Shown here: positions 40,744-49,474 of the stretch, one piece after another
Numbering within the stretch: position 1 is the first letter of the stretch
How the letters are laid out: every line of letters starts with the position of its first letter
NCBI RefSeq assembly: GCF_900111515.1
Contig: NZ_FOHS01000001.1
Coordinates: 999,419-1,063,418, forward strand
Origin: Hymenobacter actinosclerus
GTDB lineage: Bacteria > Bacteroidota > Bacteroidia > Cytophagales > Hymenobacteraceae
Direction of reading: 5' to 3'
Length of the DNA stretch: 64,000 nt
The notes under the pieces: model-generated
Database searches by the model: none
What the model was told of the DNA's origin: nothing
What the model saw: the letters and a program-made list of their open reading frames with translations, nothing else
Made by a program: the position numbers and the translations under genes

Positions 40744-42459
40744 ATGGTTACCCTGCTTCCAATTCTGCCCCGCGCCGCGGGATTTGTGCGTTTTCAGCGG
40801 CTCAGGCCGTTGCTGCTGGTCCTGCCGCTGCTGCTGGGGCTGGGCGCCTGCACTGGCCCCGGCACCACCACCGATGAGCGCCGGGTGTTCCGCTACAACC
40901 AGCCCGAAAGCCTCACCTCCCTCGACCCGGCCTTCGCCCGCAACCAGGCCAATACCTGGGCTACCACCCAGTTGTACAACGGGTTAGTGGAGCTCGACGA
41001 CAGCCTGCGCCCCGGCCCCGGCCTGGCCCGGCGCTACGAAATTGCGCCCGACGGCAAAACCTACACCTTCCGGCTGCGCTCCGACGCCCGCTTCCACGAC
41101 AACGCCGTGTTTGCCGGCGGCCAAGGCCGCCGCGTAACGGCCCACGATTTCGTCTACAGCTTCCGGCGCCTGCTCGATGGGGCCACCGCCAGCCCCGGCG
41201 GCTGGATTTTCCGGGGCAAGGTGCTGGAGCAGGCCGGCGGCGAGCCCTCGGATACCTGCTTCGTGGCCGTGAACGACTCCACGCTGCGCATTCACCTGAA
41301 AGAGCCGTTCATCCCGTTCCTGGGTATCCTGACCATGCCCTACGCCTACGTGGTGCCCCGCGAAGCCGTGCGCAAGTGGGGCAAAGACTTCCGGGCCCAT
41401 CCGGTGGGCACCGGCCCGTTTATGTTCAAGGAGTGGGACGAAGGCAACGCCATCATCTACCACCGCAACCCCAACTACTGGAAGAAGGACGCGCAGGGCC
41501 GCCGGCTGCCCTACCTCGACGCGGTGCAGATTACCTTCATTCAGGACCGCAAAACCGAGTTCCTGACCTTTATGCAGGGCAAGCTCGACTTTCTGAGCGG
41601 TATCCGCGCCGGCTCGCGCGACCTGATTATGTACCCCGACGGCACGGTGCGCGAGGATTTCCGGGGCAAGTTCCGGCTCCAGAAAGTGCCCTACCTCAAC
41701 ACCGAGTACATCGGCATGCAGCAGGACCTGACCAACCTGCGCGGCGACAATCTGGCCACCGGCCGCGCCTTGCAGGACCTACGGGTGCGGCAGGCGCTCA
41801 ACTACGCCCTCAACAAGCCCGAGCTGCTGGCCTACTTCCTCAACAACGTGGGCCGGCCGGGCAATTCGGGCTTCGTGCCGGCCTCGCTGCCCTCGTTCAG
41901 CGCCGCCAAAGTGCCCGGCTACAGCTATGAGTTGGCCAAGGCCCGGAAGCTGCTGGCGGCGGCCGGCTACGGCCCAGGCAAGCCGCTGCGCCTGCGCCTG
42001 AACACCGTGGCCGAAACCAAGGAGCTGTGCGAGTACTACCAGAAAAAGTGGGCCGAGGTGGGCGTGCTGGTCGATATCGACGTGAACCAGGGCGCCGCCC
42101 ACGGAGAAATGATTGACAACGGCCGCGCCGCCTTCTTCACCCGCAGCTGGCTGGGCGACTACCCCGACGCCGAAAACTACCTGGCCCTGTTCTACAGCCC
42201 CAACTTCGCGCCCGCCGGCCCCAACAAAACCCACTTCAAAAACGCCGCCTACGACCGCCTCTACCAGCAGGCCAAACTCGAACAGAACGACACCCGGCGC
42301 TACGCCCTCTACCAGGCCATGGACCGTATCATCGTGGCCGAATGCCCCGTTATTGCGGTGTACTACGATGAAGTGGTGCGCCTGACCCAGAACAACGTGC
42401 AGGGCCTCACGCCCAACCCCATGAACCAGCTGGTACTGGAAAAAGTAAGTAAGAATTAG
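40744..42459 (+). CDS. Peptide/oligopeptide-binding lipoprotein (SBP_bac_5)
   Basis: A 571-residue substrate-binding protein of ABC importers (OppA/DppA type). Lipobox LGLGAC gives Cys36. The SBP_bac_5 pattern is visible: YNQPESLTSLDPAFA, YNGLVELDDSLRPGPGLARRYEI, YTFRLRSDARFHDN, AHDFVYSFRRLLD, VGTGPFMFKEWDEGN, DLRVRQALNYALNKPEL, TRSWLGDYPDAENYLALFYSPN. No permease or ATPase gene is adjacent, so it works with an importer encoded elsewhere or as orphan. The long C-terminal region ends with VRLTQNNVQGL. Confidence 0.9.
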   Translation: MVTLLPILPRAAGFVRFQRLRPLLLVLPLLLGLGACTGPGTTTDERRVFRYNQPESLTSLDPAFARNQANTWATTQLYNGLVELDDSLRPGPGLARRYEIAPDGKTYTFRLRSDARFHDNAVFAGGQGRRVTAHDFVYSFRRLLDGATASPGGWIFRGKVLEQAGGEPSDTCFVAVNDSTLRIHLKEPFIPFLGILTMPYAYVVPREAVRKWGKDFRAHPVGTGPFMFKEWDEGNAIIYHRNPNYWKKDAQGRRLPYLDAVQITFIQDRKTEFLTFMQGKLDFLSGIRAGSRDLIMYPDGTVREDFRGKFRLQKVPYLNTEYIGMQQDLTNLRGDNLATGRALQDLRVRQALNYALNKPELLAYFLNNVGRPGNSGFVPASLPSFSAAKVPGYSYELAKARKLLAAAGYGPGKPLRLRLNTVAETKELCEYYQKKWAEVGVLVDIDVNQGAAHGEMIDNGRAAFFTRSWLGDYPDAENYLALFYSPNFAPAGPNKTHFKNAAYDRLYQQAKLEQNDTRRYALYQAMDRIIVAECPVIAVYYDEVVRLTQNNVQGLTPNPMNQLVLEKVSKN

Positions 42460-42479
42460 GAATTACGTCCTCCCGTAGC

Positions 42480-42620
42480 GCCTCACCCCCTAGCCCCCTC
42501 TCCGAAAAGGAGAGGGGGAACTAGCTTTTAGTCTTCTAGCAATAGATCAGCCACCACTAGGCTAAAAATTAGTATCTAGTTCCCCCTCTGCTCTTCGGAG
42601 ATGGGGCTAGGGGGTGAGGC
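42480..42620. repeat. GCCTCACCCCCTAGCCCC palindrome
   Basis: Arms of about 45 bases (42480-42524; 42576-42620): GCCTCACCCCCTAGCCCCCT then CTCCGAAAAGGAGAGGGGGA then ACTAG, in near-perfect inverse repeat, with an AT-rich 51-base interior. It lies between convergent genes. Confidence 0.85.
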
Positions 42621-42626
42621 ACCCTC

Positions 42627-43346
42627 CTAGGGATTCGTGCTCCACATGCTGGCTTCCTTGATGAAGATGCGGCGGTTGAGGCGCAGCTGGCTGATGACGA
42701 TTTCGGCCAGGTCTTCGGGCTGCATCACTTTCTCGGGGTTGCCGTCGGTGAGGTTATTGGTGGTGGCCAGCTCGGTGGCCACGGTGCTGGGCGTGAGGGC
42801 CGACACGCGGATGTTCTGCTTGCGCACTTCCTGCATCAGCGCCTCGGTGAGGCCCATTAGGCCGAACTTGGAGGCGCTGTAGGCGCTGGAGCCGGCCGAG
42901 GCCCGCAGGCCCGAGGTAGAAGCCACGTTGATAATGTCGCCGGTCTGGCGCTGCTGCATCTGGGGCAGCACGGCGCGGGTCACGTAGTAAGTGCCCAGCA
43001 GGTTCACCTGAATGATGTGCTCCCAGTCGGCGGGCTCCATGTCCATGAACTTGCCGAAAGTGCCGATGCCGGCGTTGTTGATGAGGATATCGATGCTGCC
43101 CAGCTGCTCCAGGGCCTGGGCCACGGCGGCGTCCACGGCGGCGCGGTCGGCCACATCGGCCGTTACCACCACGGCGGGCGGGCCGCCGGCGGTTTCAATT
43201 TCGTGGGCCACGGTTTGCAGGTCGGTTTCGGTGCGGGCCAGCAGGGCCACGCGCACGCCCTGGGCGGCCAAGGCCAGCGCAATGGCGCGCCCGATGCCTT
43301 TGCCCGCGCCCGTTACCAGGGCCGTTTTGCCGGTTAAGTCTTCCAT
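42627..43346 (-). CDS. Short-chain dehydrogenase, FabG-like
   Basis: A 239-residue classical SDR. NAD(P) motif TGAGKGIG is at 12-19, NNAG near 89, catalytic Ser in VASTSG near 142, and YSASK near 156 supplies Tyr and Lys. No Arg/Asp rule can clearly predict cofactor. 3-ketoacyl-ACP reductase annotation is possible but there are no fatty acid genes nearby, so only the SDR fold is certain. Confidence 0.9.
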   Translation of the reverse strand: MEDLTGKTALVTGAGKGIGRAIALALAAQGVRVALLARTETDLQTVAHEIETAGGPPAVVVTADVADRAAVDAAVAQALEQLGSIDILINNAGIGTFGKFMDMEPADWEHIIQVNLLGTYYVTRAVLPQMQQRQTGDIINVASTSGLRASAGSSAYSASKFGLMGLTEALMQEVRKQNIRVSALTPSTVATELATTNNLTDGNPEKVMQPEDLAEIVISQLRLNRRIFIKEASMWSTNP

Positions 43347-43519
43347 AAGAGTTGCGGTTGGTTGAGTGAGGCTTTATAACTCAGGCGGCCGGCAAAGGTT
43401 GACTTAGCCCTATAGTTCTGCTTCAAAACGTGCTTACCTTTCCGCAGCAAAAAAGGCTTGTCTAGTGGGTGATTCAGGGTAGCACTACCCCGCCCACCGA
43501 GCCTCCGAAGGGGCGCCTA

Positions 43520-43563
43520 CGAAATCCGTGCAATCCGCTGAAATCCGTGCTAATCCGTGATCC
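43520..43563 (+). repeat. AAATCCGTG tandem words before DUF885 gene
   Basis: AAATCCGTGCAATCCGCTGA then AATCCGTGCTAATCCGTGAT is a run of about four copies of a nine-base word, ending two bases before the start codon at 43565. TACCTTTC at about 43436 is a weak -7 candidate. Confidence 0.6.
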
Positions 43564-43564
43564 G

Positions 43565-45418
43565 ATGAAGAACCTTATCCTCCCCGCACTGCTGGCCGCC
43601 GCGCTGCTGAGCGGCTGCGACCAGCAGCAAAAAGCCGCCGACGAATCGGCCGCTTACACCGCGCCCAACCTGAAAAACGTAAAGGATATCAACAAGCTGT
43701 TTGACTACTACTGGGAGGAAAATTCCCGGCTGTTTCCGTTGGAAGCTACCACCCAGGGCGACAACCGTTTCAACGACCAGCTGCCCAACGACGGTACCCG
43801 GGCCTTCCGGGAGCAGCTGCGCGCCTTCTACCAGAAATACCTCGACGGCCTGCACCAGTTCAAGCGCGAAAAGCTGTCGGTGAACGACAAAACCAGCTAC
43901 GATATGCTGGAGTACGACCTGCAAAACAAGCTCGAAGGCCTCAAGCTCAATACCTGGATGATGCCGTTCCAGCAGTTCTGGGGCCTGCCGCTGAGCATGG
44001 GCCAGTACGGCTCGGGCGAGGGTGTGCAGCCCTTTAAAACGGCGCAGGACTACGACAACTGGCTGGGCCGGGTGCACGGTTTTACGGCCTGGACCGATAC
44101 GGCCATTGCCAACTTCCGGCAGGGCATGGCCGCCGGCGTGGTGCTGCCCCGGGCGCTGGTGCTGAAAATGATTCCGCAGATGCGGGCCATGGAAACCAAG
44201 GACCCCACCCAGAGCCTGTTCTACGGCCCCATCAAAAAACTGCCCGCTAACCTGCCCGCCGCCGACAAGCAGCGCCTCACGGCCGCTTACCAGACGGCCA
44301 TTCTCACGGAGCTGGTGCCGGCCTACAAGAAGCTGGGCGACTTCCTCGAAACCGAATACTTGCCCAAAGCCCGCGCCAGCACCGGTATTTCGGCCATTCC
44401 GGGCGGCCCGGAAATGTACCGCTACCTGGTAAAGACGTGGACGACCACCGACAAAACCCCGGAAGAAATCTACCAGACCGGCCTGGCAGAAGTGGCCCGC
44501 ATTCGGGGGGAAATGGAAAAGGTGAAGCAGCAGGTAGGGTTCAAGGGCGACCTGAAGGCCTTCTTCGCGAGCCTCAAAACCGACCCTAAGCTAATGCCCT
44601 ACAAAACGCCTGAGGAGGTGCTCGATGGGTTTCGGGCCATTCAGGCCAAAATGGAGCCCAACCTGAAAACCATGTTCGGCCGGGTGCCCAAAACGCCGTT
44701 CGAAATCCGGCAGACCGAGGATTTTCGCGCCGCCTCCGCCTCGGCCGAGTACAACCAGGGCTCCCCCGACGGCTCGCGGCCCGGTGTGTTCTACCTCCCG
44801 ATTCTCGACGCCACCAAGTTCAACATCACCTCGGGCATGGAGTCGCTGTTTCTGCACGAGGCCATTCCGGGCCACCACTACCAGATTTCCTTGCAGCAGG
44901 AAAACACCGAACTGCCCAGGTTCCGGCGCTTTGCCTGGTACGGGGCCATGGGCGAAGGCTGGGCGCTGTACGCCGAAAGCCTGGGCAAGGAGCTGGGCCT
45001 CTACACCGACCCTTACCAGTACATGGGCTCGCTGGGCGACGAGATGCACCGCGCCGTGCGCCTGGTGGTAGACGTGGGCATGCACACCAAGAACCTGACC
45101 CGCGAGCAGGCCATCAGGTACATGATGGCCAACGAAGCCATCAGCGAAGACGGGGCCACGGCCGAAATTGAGCGCTACATGGCTATCCCGGGGCAGGCGC
45201 TGAGCTACAAAATCGGGGCGCTTAAAATCCGGGAGCTGCGCCAGAAGTACGAGCAGCAGCTGGGCGGCAATGCCCACCGCCTGCGCGAAGAGTACGCCGG
45301 CCAGAACCGCGCCCATTTCAGTCTGAGCGACTTCCATGATGAGCTGCTGCGCGACGGGGTGATGCCGCTGGCCGTGCTGGAGCGCAAAATGGACACCTGG
45401 GCGGCGAATGAGAAATGA
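43565..45418 (+). CDS. DUF885 peptidase-like lipoprotein
   Basis: A 617-residue predicted lipoprotein (lipobox LLSGC, Cys18) with a DUF885 domain. The zinc-peptidase motif is HEAIPGHHYQ near residue 435 (HExxxGH), followed by GWALYAESLGKELG near 470 with the third Glu ligand. The zinc site makes peptidase activity likely. The rest is helical, as in M32/M3-like gluzincins. Periplasmic or outer-membrane location expected. Monocistronic. Confidence 0.88.
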   Translation: MKNLILPALLAAALLSGCDQQQKAADESAAYTAPNLKNVKDINKLFDYYWEENSRLFPLEATTQGDNRFNDQLPNDGTRAFREQLRAFYQKYLDGLHQFKREKLSVNDKTSYDMLEYDLQNKLEGLKLNTWMMPFQQFWGLPLSMGQYGSGEGVQPFKTAQDYDNWLGRVHGFTAWTDTAIANFRQGMAAGVVLPRALVLKMIPQMRAMETKDPTQSLFYGPIKKLPANLPAADKQRLTAAYQTAILTELVPAYKKLGDFLETEYLPKARASTGISAIPGGPEMYRYLVKTWTTTDKTPEEIYQTGLAEVARIRGEMEKVKQQVGFKGDLKAFFASLKTDPKLMPYKTPEEVLDGFRAIQAKMEPNLKTMFGRVPKTPFEIRQTEDFRAASASAEYNQGSPDGSRPGVFYLPILDATKFNITSGMESLFLHEAIPGHHYQISLQQENTELPRFRRFAWYGAMGEGWALYAESLGKELGLYTDPYQYMGSLGDEMHRAVRLVVDVGMHTKNLTREQAIRYMMANEAISEDGATAEIERYMAIPGQALSYKIGALKIRELRQKYEQQLGGNAHRLREEYAGQNRAHFSLSDFHDELLRDGVMPLAVLERKMDTWAANEK

Positions 45419-45755
45419 GGTTTTGAGAAGCTAGATGAACTGACAGGCTAATTTGGTGTACAGAACGTCATTCAGAGCGCAGCGAAGAATCTCGCTCGAA
45501 CAGCCGTTGGACGAATTCAGGCGAGATTCTTCGCTGCGCTCTGAATGACGTTCCGCATACCAATTTACCTTGTCAATTCAGCTAGCAGTTAGAAGATAGA
45601 AGCGGCCGTCGGCCGTGCTGGGCCGGCCCCAAGAGCTGTTTCGTTGAAATGCTTCGTTGTTACGGCCGGTTTTGCGTAGAAAGGTTTTTCGGCGAAGTAG
45701 AGCGGCAGACGTTTGCTTCTATCTACTAGCTCCTAACTTCTAGCTTCTTTATATC
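45419..45755. other. Intergenic region with palindrome and word arrays
   Basis: No gene is supported in these 337 bases. They hold the nested palindrome 45436-45580 and a second weak inverted pair: GCTAGCAGTTAGAAGATAGA (from 45590) against TCTATCTACTAGCTCCTAAC (from 45718). The latter ends six bases before the DUF4126 region start. Confidence 0.7.
45436..45580. repeat. Nested palindrome: GTCATTC element E
   Basis: Inner arms GAACGTCATTCAGAGCGCAG then CGAAGAATCTCGC (45463-45497) and complement to 45553; outer arms TGAACTGACAGG (45436) and its imperfect complement to 45580. Inner loop has GCCGTTGGACGAATTC. Inner arms are identical to those of element B at 11338. Confidence 0.8.
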
Positions 45756-46265
45756 ATGACCAAATACCAATGGCAAACCATCGGGCTGGGCACGCTGGCG
45801 GGTTTCCGCAGCATGACGGCCCCGGCGCTGCTGAGCAGCAACCTGCTTACCTATCACCCCAAAGCCCTGGCCGGCTCGCCGCTGCGCTACCTGCAAAAAA
45901 ACTGGGTGGCCCAGGGCCTCAAGCTGCTGGCCGCCGGCGAAATGGTGGGCGACAAACTGCCCGCCACTCCCGACCGCATTGCGGCCCCGGTGCTGCTGGG
46001 TCGGATGGTATCGGGGGGCCTGGTGGGCGCCACCATTTTCCGTATCAACCACGATAAAACCCTCAACGGGGCCGTTTTAGGCGGTTTGGCCGCTATTGCG
46101 GGTACTTACCTAAGCTTCTTCCTGCGCAAGCAGGCAACCCAGGAATCGGGCCTGCCGAGCGCAGTAACCGGCGGCTTCGAGGATGCCCTGACAGTGGGCA
46201 TGGGCCTGGCCCTGACCAAGGGCACCGACGTCGGCAAGCCCCAACCCCGCGCCTGGGATTTATAA
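45756..46265 (+). CDS. DUF4126-like membrane protein
   Basis: A 169-residue protein with the DUF4126 pattern: GTLAGFRSMTAPALLSSNLL at 12-31, KLLAAGEMVGDKLPATPDRI at 56-75, RMVSGGLVGATIF and LGGLAAIAGTYLSFFLRK near 110. Two to three hydrophobic segments suggest an inner membrane location; GFRSMTAP is the family signature. Function unknown. Start ATG 45756 follows the repeat region; a terminator follows 31 bases after the stop. Confidence 0.8.
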   Translation: MTKYQWQTIGLGTLAGFRSMTAPALLSSNLLTYHPKALAGSPLRYLQKNWVAQGLKLLAAGEMVGDKLPATPDRIAAPVLLGRMVSGGLVGATIFRINHDKTLNGAVLGGLAAIAGTYLSFFLRKQATQESGLPSAVTGGFEDALTVGMGLALTKGTDVGKPQPRAWDL

Positions 46266-46296
46266 GCGGCCGCCTACCGCTACTGTTCTTCAACTC

Positions 46297-46329
46297 AAAT
46301 GCCCCGCCGGATAGTCCGGTGGGGCATTT
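46297..46329. terminator. Bidirectional terminator
   Basis: AAATGCCCCGCCGG / CCGGTGGGGCATTT with one G-T pair and a five-base loop. Between the DUF4126 gene (+) and the convergent lipoprotein gene (-). Weak T-run (three T). Confidence 0.75.
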
Positions 46330-46413
46330 AAGTTACTAGTGGCGGAAAGGAGAGCGGATAGGTAGGGCGGTAGAGCCGGAAAAATCCGGTAAGCGGGTGC
46401 GGCCGGGCCGCGG

Positions 46414-46731
46414 TTAGTTTTCGCGGGTCGTGGACTTGGCTTCGTCGTTGGTCTGGGGCATCGAACCGGTAGGCGAGGTGCCGGCAGCGGCCTCTACAGC
46501 CGAGTTCGTAGACGTTTTCTGGTCGGCGGCCGAGCCTTTGCCGATGGGCGTGTAGGCATTCTGGCTCTGGCTCACGCTGTCGAGGTCGGTATCGGCGGCG
46601 GTGGCTTCGGGGCCGTTGGTGAAATCCTGGCTGAACTGGGGCTCCTTGCCGGGGCCGTTATCGTAGTCGCAGGCGGTAGTGAGGCCGAGGCCCAGGGTGG
46701 CAAGCAGGCAGAAAGAAAACAGGCGGTTCAT
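46414..46731 (-). CDS. Small lipoprotein, function unknown
   Basis: A 105-residue predicted lipoprotein. Signal with MNRLFSFCLLATLGLGLTTAC gives lipobox LTTAC and Cys21. The rest is low-complexity: DYDNGPGKEPQFSQDFTNGPEA, many Thr, Ser, Ala, Gly and acidic residues; no folded domain is recognised. The gene ends in REN just before the terminator. Possibly intrinsically disordered surface lipoprotein. Divergent from the Dph6-like gene, 94 bases apart. Confidence 0.65.
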   Translation of the reverse strand: MNRLFSFCLLATLGLGLTTACDYDNGPGKEPQFSQDFTNGPEATAADTDLDSVSQSQNAYTPIGKGSAADQKTSTNSAVEAAAGTSPTGSMPQTNDEAKSTTREN

Positions 46732-46813
46732 AGGACGTAAGGTCAGGGGAAGAAAGTAAGAAGCGGCTACCCCCGGCAAACGTGCCGCATGGGCCCGGGG
46801 TTGCATTGGGCCG

Positions 46814-46821
46814 TACCTTCG
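46814..46821 (+). promoter_or_regulatory. Near-consensus -7 box next to ATG
   Basis: TACCTTCG differs from TAnnTTTG at one position and ends four bases before ATG 46826. Confidence 0.35.
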
Positions 46822-46825
46822 CCCG

Positions 46826-47536
46826 ATGGCAATTCCGACGCTGATGAACTGGAGCGGGGGCAAAGATTCGGCCCTGGCGCTCTACCACGCCCTGCGCGAC
46901 CCCACCCTGCATATAACCGATCTGCTCACGAGTGTAAACGCCCACCACGGCCGCGTTTCCATGCACGGGGTGCGCACGGCGCTGCTCGAAGCCCAGGCCC
47001 GGCGCATCGGCCTGCCCCTGACGCAGCTGCTGCTGCCCGAAACCCCCGACATGGCCGCCTACGAGCAGCTGATGCGCGCCACGCTGGCCCCGCTGCTGGC
47101 GCGGGGCGTCGCGCGGTCGGTATTCGGCGACATTCATCTGGAAGATTTGCGCCGCTACCGCGAGCAGCAGCTGGCCGCGCTGGGCCTGGAAGCCGTTTTT
47201 CCGCTCTGGCAGCGGCCCAACGCCGAGGTGCTGGCCGAGTACCTGGCGCTGGGCTTCCGGGCCGTGGTGGTGTGCATCAACGAGCGGCACCTCGACCGCA
47301 GCTTCTGCGGCCGCGAGCTGAACCAGGAGTTTCTGCGCGACCTGCCGCCCGGCGTCGACTCGTGCGGCGAAAACGGCGAATACCACTCCTTCGTGTACGA
47401 CGCACCCTACTTCAGCAGCCCCCTTGCAGTGCAGCGCGGCGAGCAGGTGCGCCGCACCTACCCGGCCCCGGCCGGCAGCGGGGCCCCAGAAGCCGCCTTC
47501 TGGTTCCAGGATTTGTTGTTAACCGAGAACACATAG
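46826..47536 (+). CDS. Dph6-like ATP pyrophosphatase (diphthine--ammonia ligase family)
   Basis: A 236-residue adenine-nucleotide alpha hydrolase (PP-loop). The PP-loop SGGKDSALAL is at 10-19, FGDIHLEDLRRYRE near 95-108 and GENGEYHSFVYDAPYF near 175-190 are the Dph6 family blocks. Bacteria lack diphthamide, so the true substrate is not diphthine; an amidation of an unknown acid is a family-based inference. Single-domain, no RidA fusion. Cytoplasmic. Monocistronic with AGCTAATAGC words after the stop. Confidence 0.88.
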   Translation: MAIPTLMNWSGGKDSALALYHALRDPTLHITDLLTSVNAHHGRVSMHGVRTALLEAQARRIGLPLTQLLLPETPDMAAYEQLMRATLAPLLARGVARSVFGDIHLEDLRRYREQQLAALGLEAVFPLWQRPNAEVLAEYLALGFRAVVVCINERHLDRSFCGRELNQEFLRDLPPGVDSCGENGEYHSFVYDAPYFSSPLAVQRGEQVRRTYPAPAGSGAPEAAFWFQDLLLTENT

Positions 47537-47578
47537 CTATTAGCTGACAGCTTCCGTTCATTCAGCTAACAGCTATAC
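47536..47578. repeat. AGCTATTAGCTGACAGC inverted words
   Basis: AGCTATTAGCTGACAGCT faces AGCTAACAGCTAT across a short loop, directly after the Dph6-like stop. Same word class as 12774, 22830 and 40613. Confidence 0.6.
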
Positions 47579-47607
47579 TCATTACAAGGTGGTTAGCGGG
47601 AACGGGG

Positions 47608-47704
47608 TAGAGACACAATATTCTGTGTCTCCTCGTTGAACGGCTACGCTGGAACCGTCAAGGCATATCGTTCAACAACGAGACGCAAAATGTTGTGTCT
47701 CTAC
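47608..47704. repeat. GTAGAGACACAA palindrome with CGTTGAACG
   Basis: GTAGAGACACAATATTCTGT then GTCTCCTCGTTGAACG (47608-47643) pairs with its complement to 47704, with a few mismatches. CGTTGAACG at 47634-47642 is shared with other palindromes in the window; CGTTCAAC is at 47669. Confidence 0.8.
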
Positions 47705-47763
47705 AAAAGCCCTGATTTTCGCCAACCAATCTGCAACGACTATAGCAGCTGAAAGCTCAGAAT

Positions 47764-48156
47764 ATGGTGATTCTCTTTGATGGCGTTTGTAACCTGTGCA
47801 ACGGCTTTGTGCAGTTTGTTATCCGGCACGATGCGGCCGGGCAGTTCCGGTTTGCCGCGTTGCAGTCGGCGGCGGGGCAGGAGTTGCTGCGGGCCCACCG
47901 GCTGCCCGCGCCTCCCGAGCCCGACTCGGTGGTACTGCTGGCCGACGGCCGGGCCTACACCCATTCGGCGGCGGCGCTGGAGATTCTGGCCCGGCTGGGC
48001 GGGCGCTGGACCGCATTGGCCCGGGCCGGCCGTTGGTTTCCGCGCCCCCTGCGCGACGCCGTGTACCGCCTCATCGCTCGCCACCGCTACCGCTGGTTTG
48101 GCCGCCAGGAAAGCTGCTGGCTGCCCACCCCGGCGCTGCAAAGCCGGTTTCTGTAG
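47764..48156 (+). CDS. DCC family (DUF393) thiol-disulfide oxidoreductase-like protein
   Basis: A 130-residue protein of the DCC family, a divergent thioredoxin fold. The signature DGVCNLC at 6-12 has the CxxC-like pair (Cys9 and Cys12), followed by FVIRHDAAGQFRFAALQS. C-terminal RHRYRWFGRQESCWLP has the second family block. Role is unknown; some members work with membrane proteins. Start ATG 47764 is normal. Monocistronic between repeats. Confidence 0.88.
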   Translation: MVILFDGVCNLCNGFVQFVIRHDAAGQFRFAALQSAAGQELLRAHRLPAPPEPDSVVLLADGRAYTHSAAALEILARLGGRWTALARAGRWFPRPLRDAVYRLIARHRYRWFGRQESCWLPTPALQSRFL

Positions 48157-48170
48157 CTGATCCGTAGAAA

Positions 48171-48280
48171 AGAACGCCATGCTGAGCCCCGCAAAGCATC
48201 TCGCGTGCTGACATTGCGGCTAAGTTGATCAGCCAGCAGTAGAGATACTTCGACTCCGCTCCGGTGCGCTCAGCATGACG
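48171..48280. repeat. GCCATGCTGAG palindrome F
   Basis: AGAACGCCATGCTGAGCC (48171) and its loosely complementary CGGTGCGCTCAGCATGACG (to 48280), with CATCTCGCGTGCTG inside. It resembles element A at 2616 but is degenerate with many mismatches, so may be a decaying copy. Confidence 0.6.
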
Positions 48281-48290
48281 CCCGTATTTT

Positions 48291-48358
48291 TACTCACTAC
48301 TCACTACTCACTACTCACTACTCACTACTCACCATCTCACCATCTCACCATCTCACCT
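48291..48358 (+). repeat. ACTCACT / CTCACCAT tandem repeat
   Basis: About six CTCACTA heptamers, then three CTCACCAT octamers, ending directly before the oxidoreductase ATG at 48360. There are no spacers, so not CRISPR. Similar CTCACCAT words precede the C40 peptidase gene at 1785. Confidence 0.85.
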
Positions 48359-48359
48359 C

Positions 48360-49370
48360 ATGCAAGCTCTCGTTCTTTCTGGTATCAACCAGCCCGTAAC
48401 CCTGCAAAATGTGCCTACGCCCACGCCCGGTGCCGGGCAGGTGCTGGTGCAGCTGCACGCCGCTGCCCTCAACCACCGCGACGTCTGGATTCAGAAGGGC
48501 CAGTATGCCGGCCTCAAATTCCCCATCATCCTCGGTTCTGATGGCGCCGGCACAGTAACGGCCCTGGGCGAGGGCGCGCCCGCAAGCCTGCTGCACCAGG
48601 CCGTGCTCATCAACGCGGGCCAGGGCTGGGGTTCCGACTCCCGCGCCCAGGGCCGCGACTTCCGGATTCTGGGGCTTCCCGACGATGGGACGTTTGCCGA
48701 GTACGTGGCCGTGCCGGCCGCGGCCGTACGGGCCAAACCGGCGCACCTGAGCTTCGAGCAGGCCGCCACCCTGCCATTGGGAGGCCTCACGGCCTACCGG
48801 GCCGCCTTCACGCGGGGGCAGGTGCAGGCCGGCGAGCGGGTGCTTATCAGTGGCGTGGGCGGTGGCGTGGCGCTGCTGGCCCTGCAGATGGTGGTAGCCG
48901 CCGGTGCCGAAGCCTGGGTAACGTCGGGCTCGGAAGAAAAAATTGCCCGGGCCGTGAAGCTGGGCGCCAAGGGCGGCATCAGCTACAAAACCGAAAAGTG
49001 GCCCGCTACGCTTACCAAGCAGGCCGGCGGTGGCTTCGACCTTATCATCGACAGCGCGGCCGGCCCCGGCTTCAACGACCTGATTGACGCCGCGGCCCCC
49101 GGCGGCCGCATCGTGTTCTACGGCGCCACCCAGGGCGACGTGCCCGAGCTGGCCGCCCGCAAGGTGTTCTGGAAGCAACTTTCGCTGCTGGGCTCCACCA
49201 TGGGCACCGAGCAGGATTTCGCCGATATGGTCGACCTGGTGGAGCAGCACCAGCTGGTGCCGGTGGTTGACGAAACCTTCGCGCTGGCCGAGGGCGAGCA
49301 GGCCCTGCGCCGCATGGACGAGGGCGTGCAGTTCGGCAAAATCGTGCTAAAAATAAAGGCCGCTAAGTAG
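48360..49370 (+). CDS. Zinc-independent quinone oxidoreductase-like MDR protein
   Basis: A 336-residue medium-chain dehydrogenase/reductase. ALNHRDVWIQKGQYAGLKFPIILGSDGAGTV in the N-terminal domain is the QOR-type pattern without the zinc-binding Cys cluster of alcohol dehydrogenase. NADPH fold GVGGGVALLALQMV lies near 165. The C-terminal end KIVLKI matches quinone reductases. Substrate unknown; alkenal or quinone reduction likely. Monocistronic; leader holds the tandem repeat. Confidence 0.9.
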   Translation: MQALVLSGINQPVTLQNVPTPTPGAGQVLVQLHAAALNHRDVWIQKGQYAGLKFPIILGSDGAGTVTALGEGAPASLLHQAVLINAGQGWGSDSRAQGRDFRILGLPDDGTFAEYVAVPAAAVRAKPAHLSFEQAATLPLGGLTAYRAAFTRGQVQAGERVLISGVGGGVALLALQMVVAAGAEAWVTSGSEEKIARAVKLGAKGGISYKTEKWPATLTKQAGGGFDLIIDSAAGPGFNDLIDAAAPGGRIVFYGATQGDVPELAARKVFWKQLSLLGSTMGTEQDFADMVDLVEQHQLVPVVDETFALAEGEQALRRMDEGVQFGKIVLKIKAAK

Positions 49371-49474
49371 CGGCTGAATGTATCTTTACGGCCGGAAATA
49401 ACGTCTATGGAAGGAATTAAATAGCTGCTAATTTAGTTAGCTTTACATCCGCTAACCACGAAGTTTTCTGCCCT

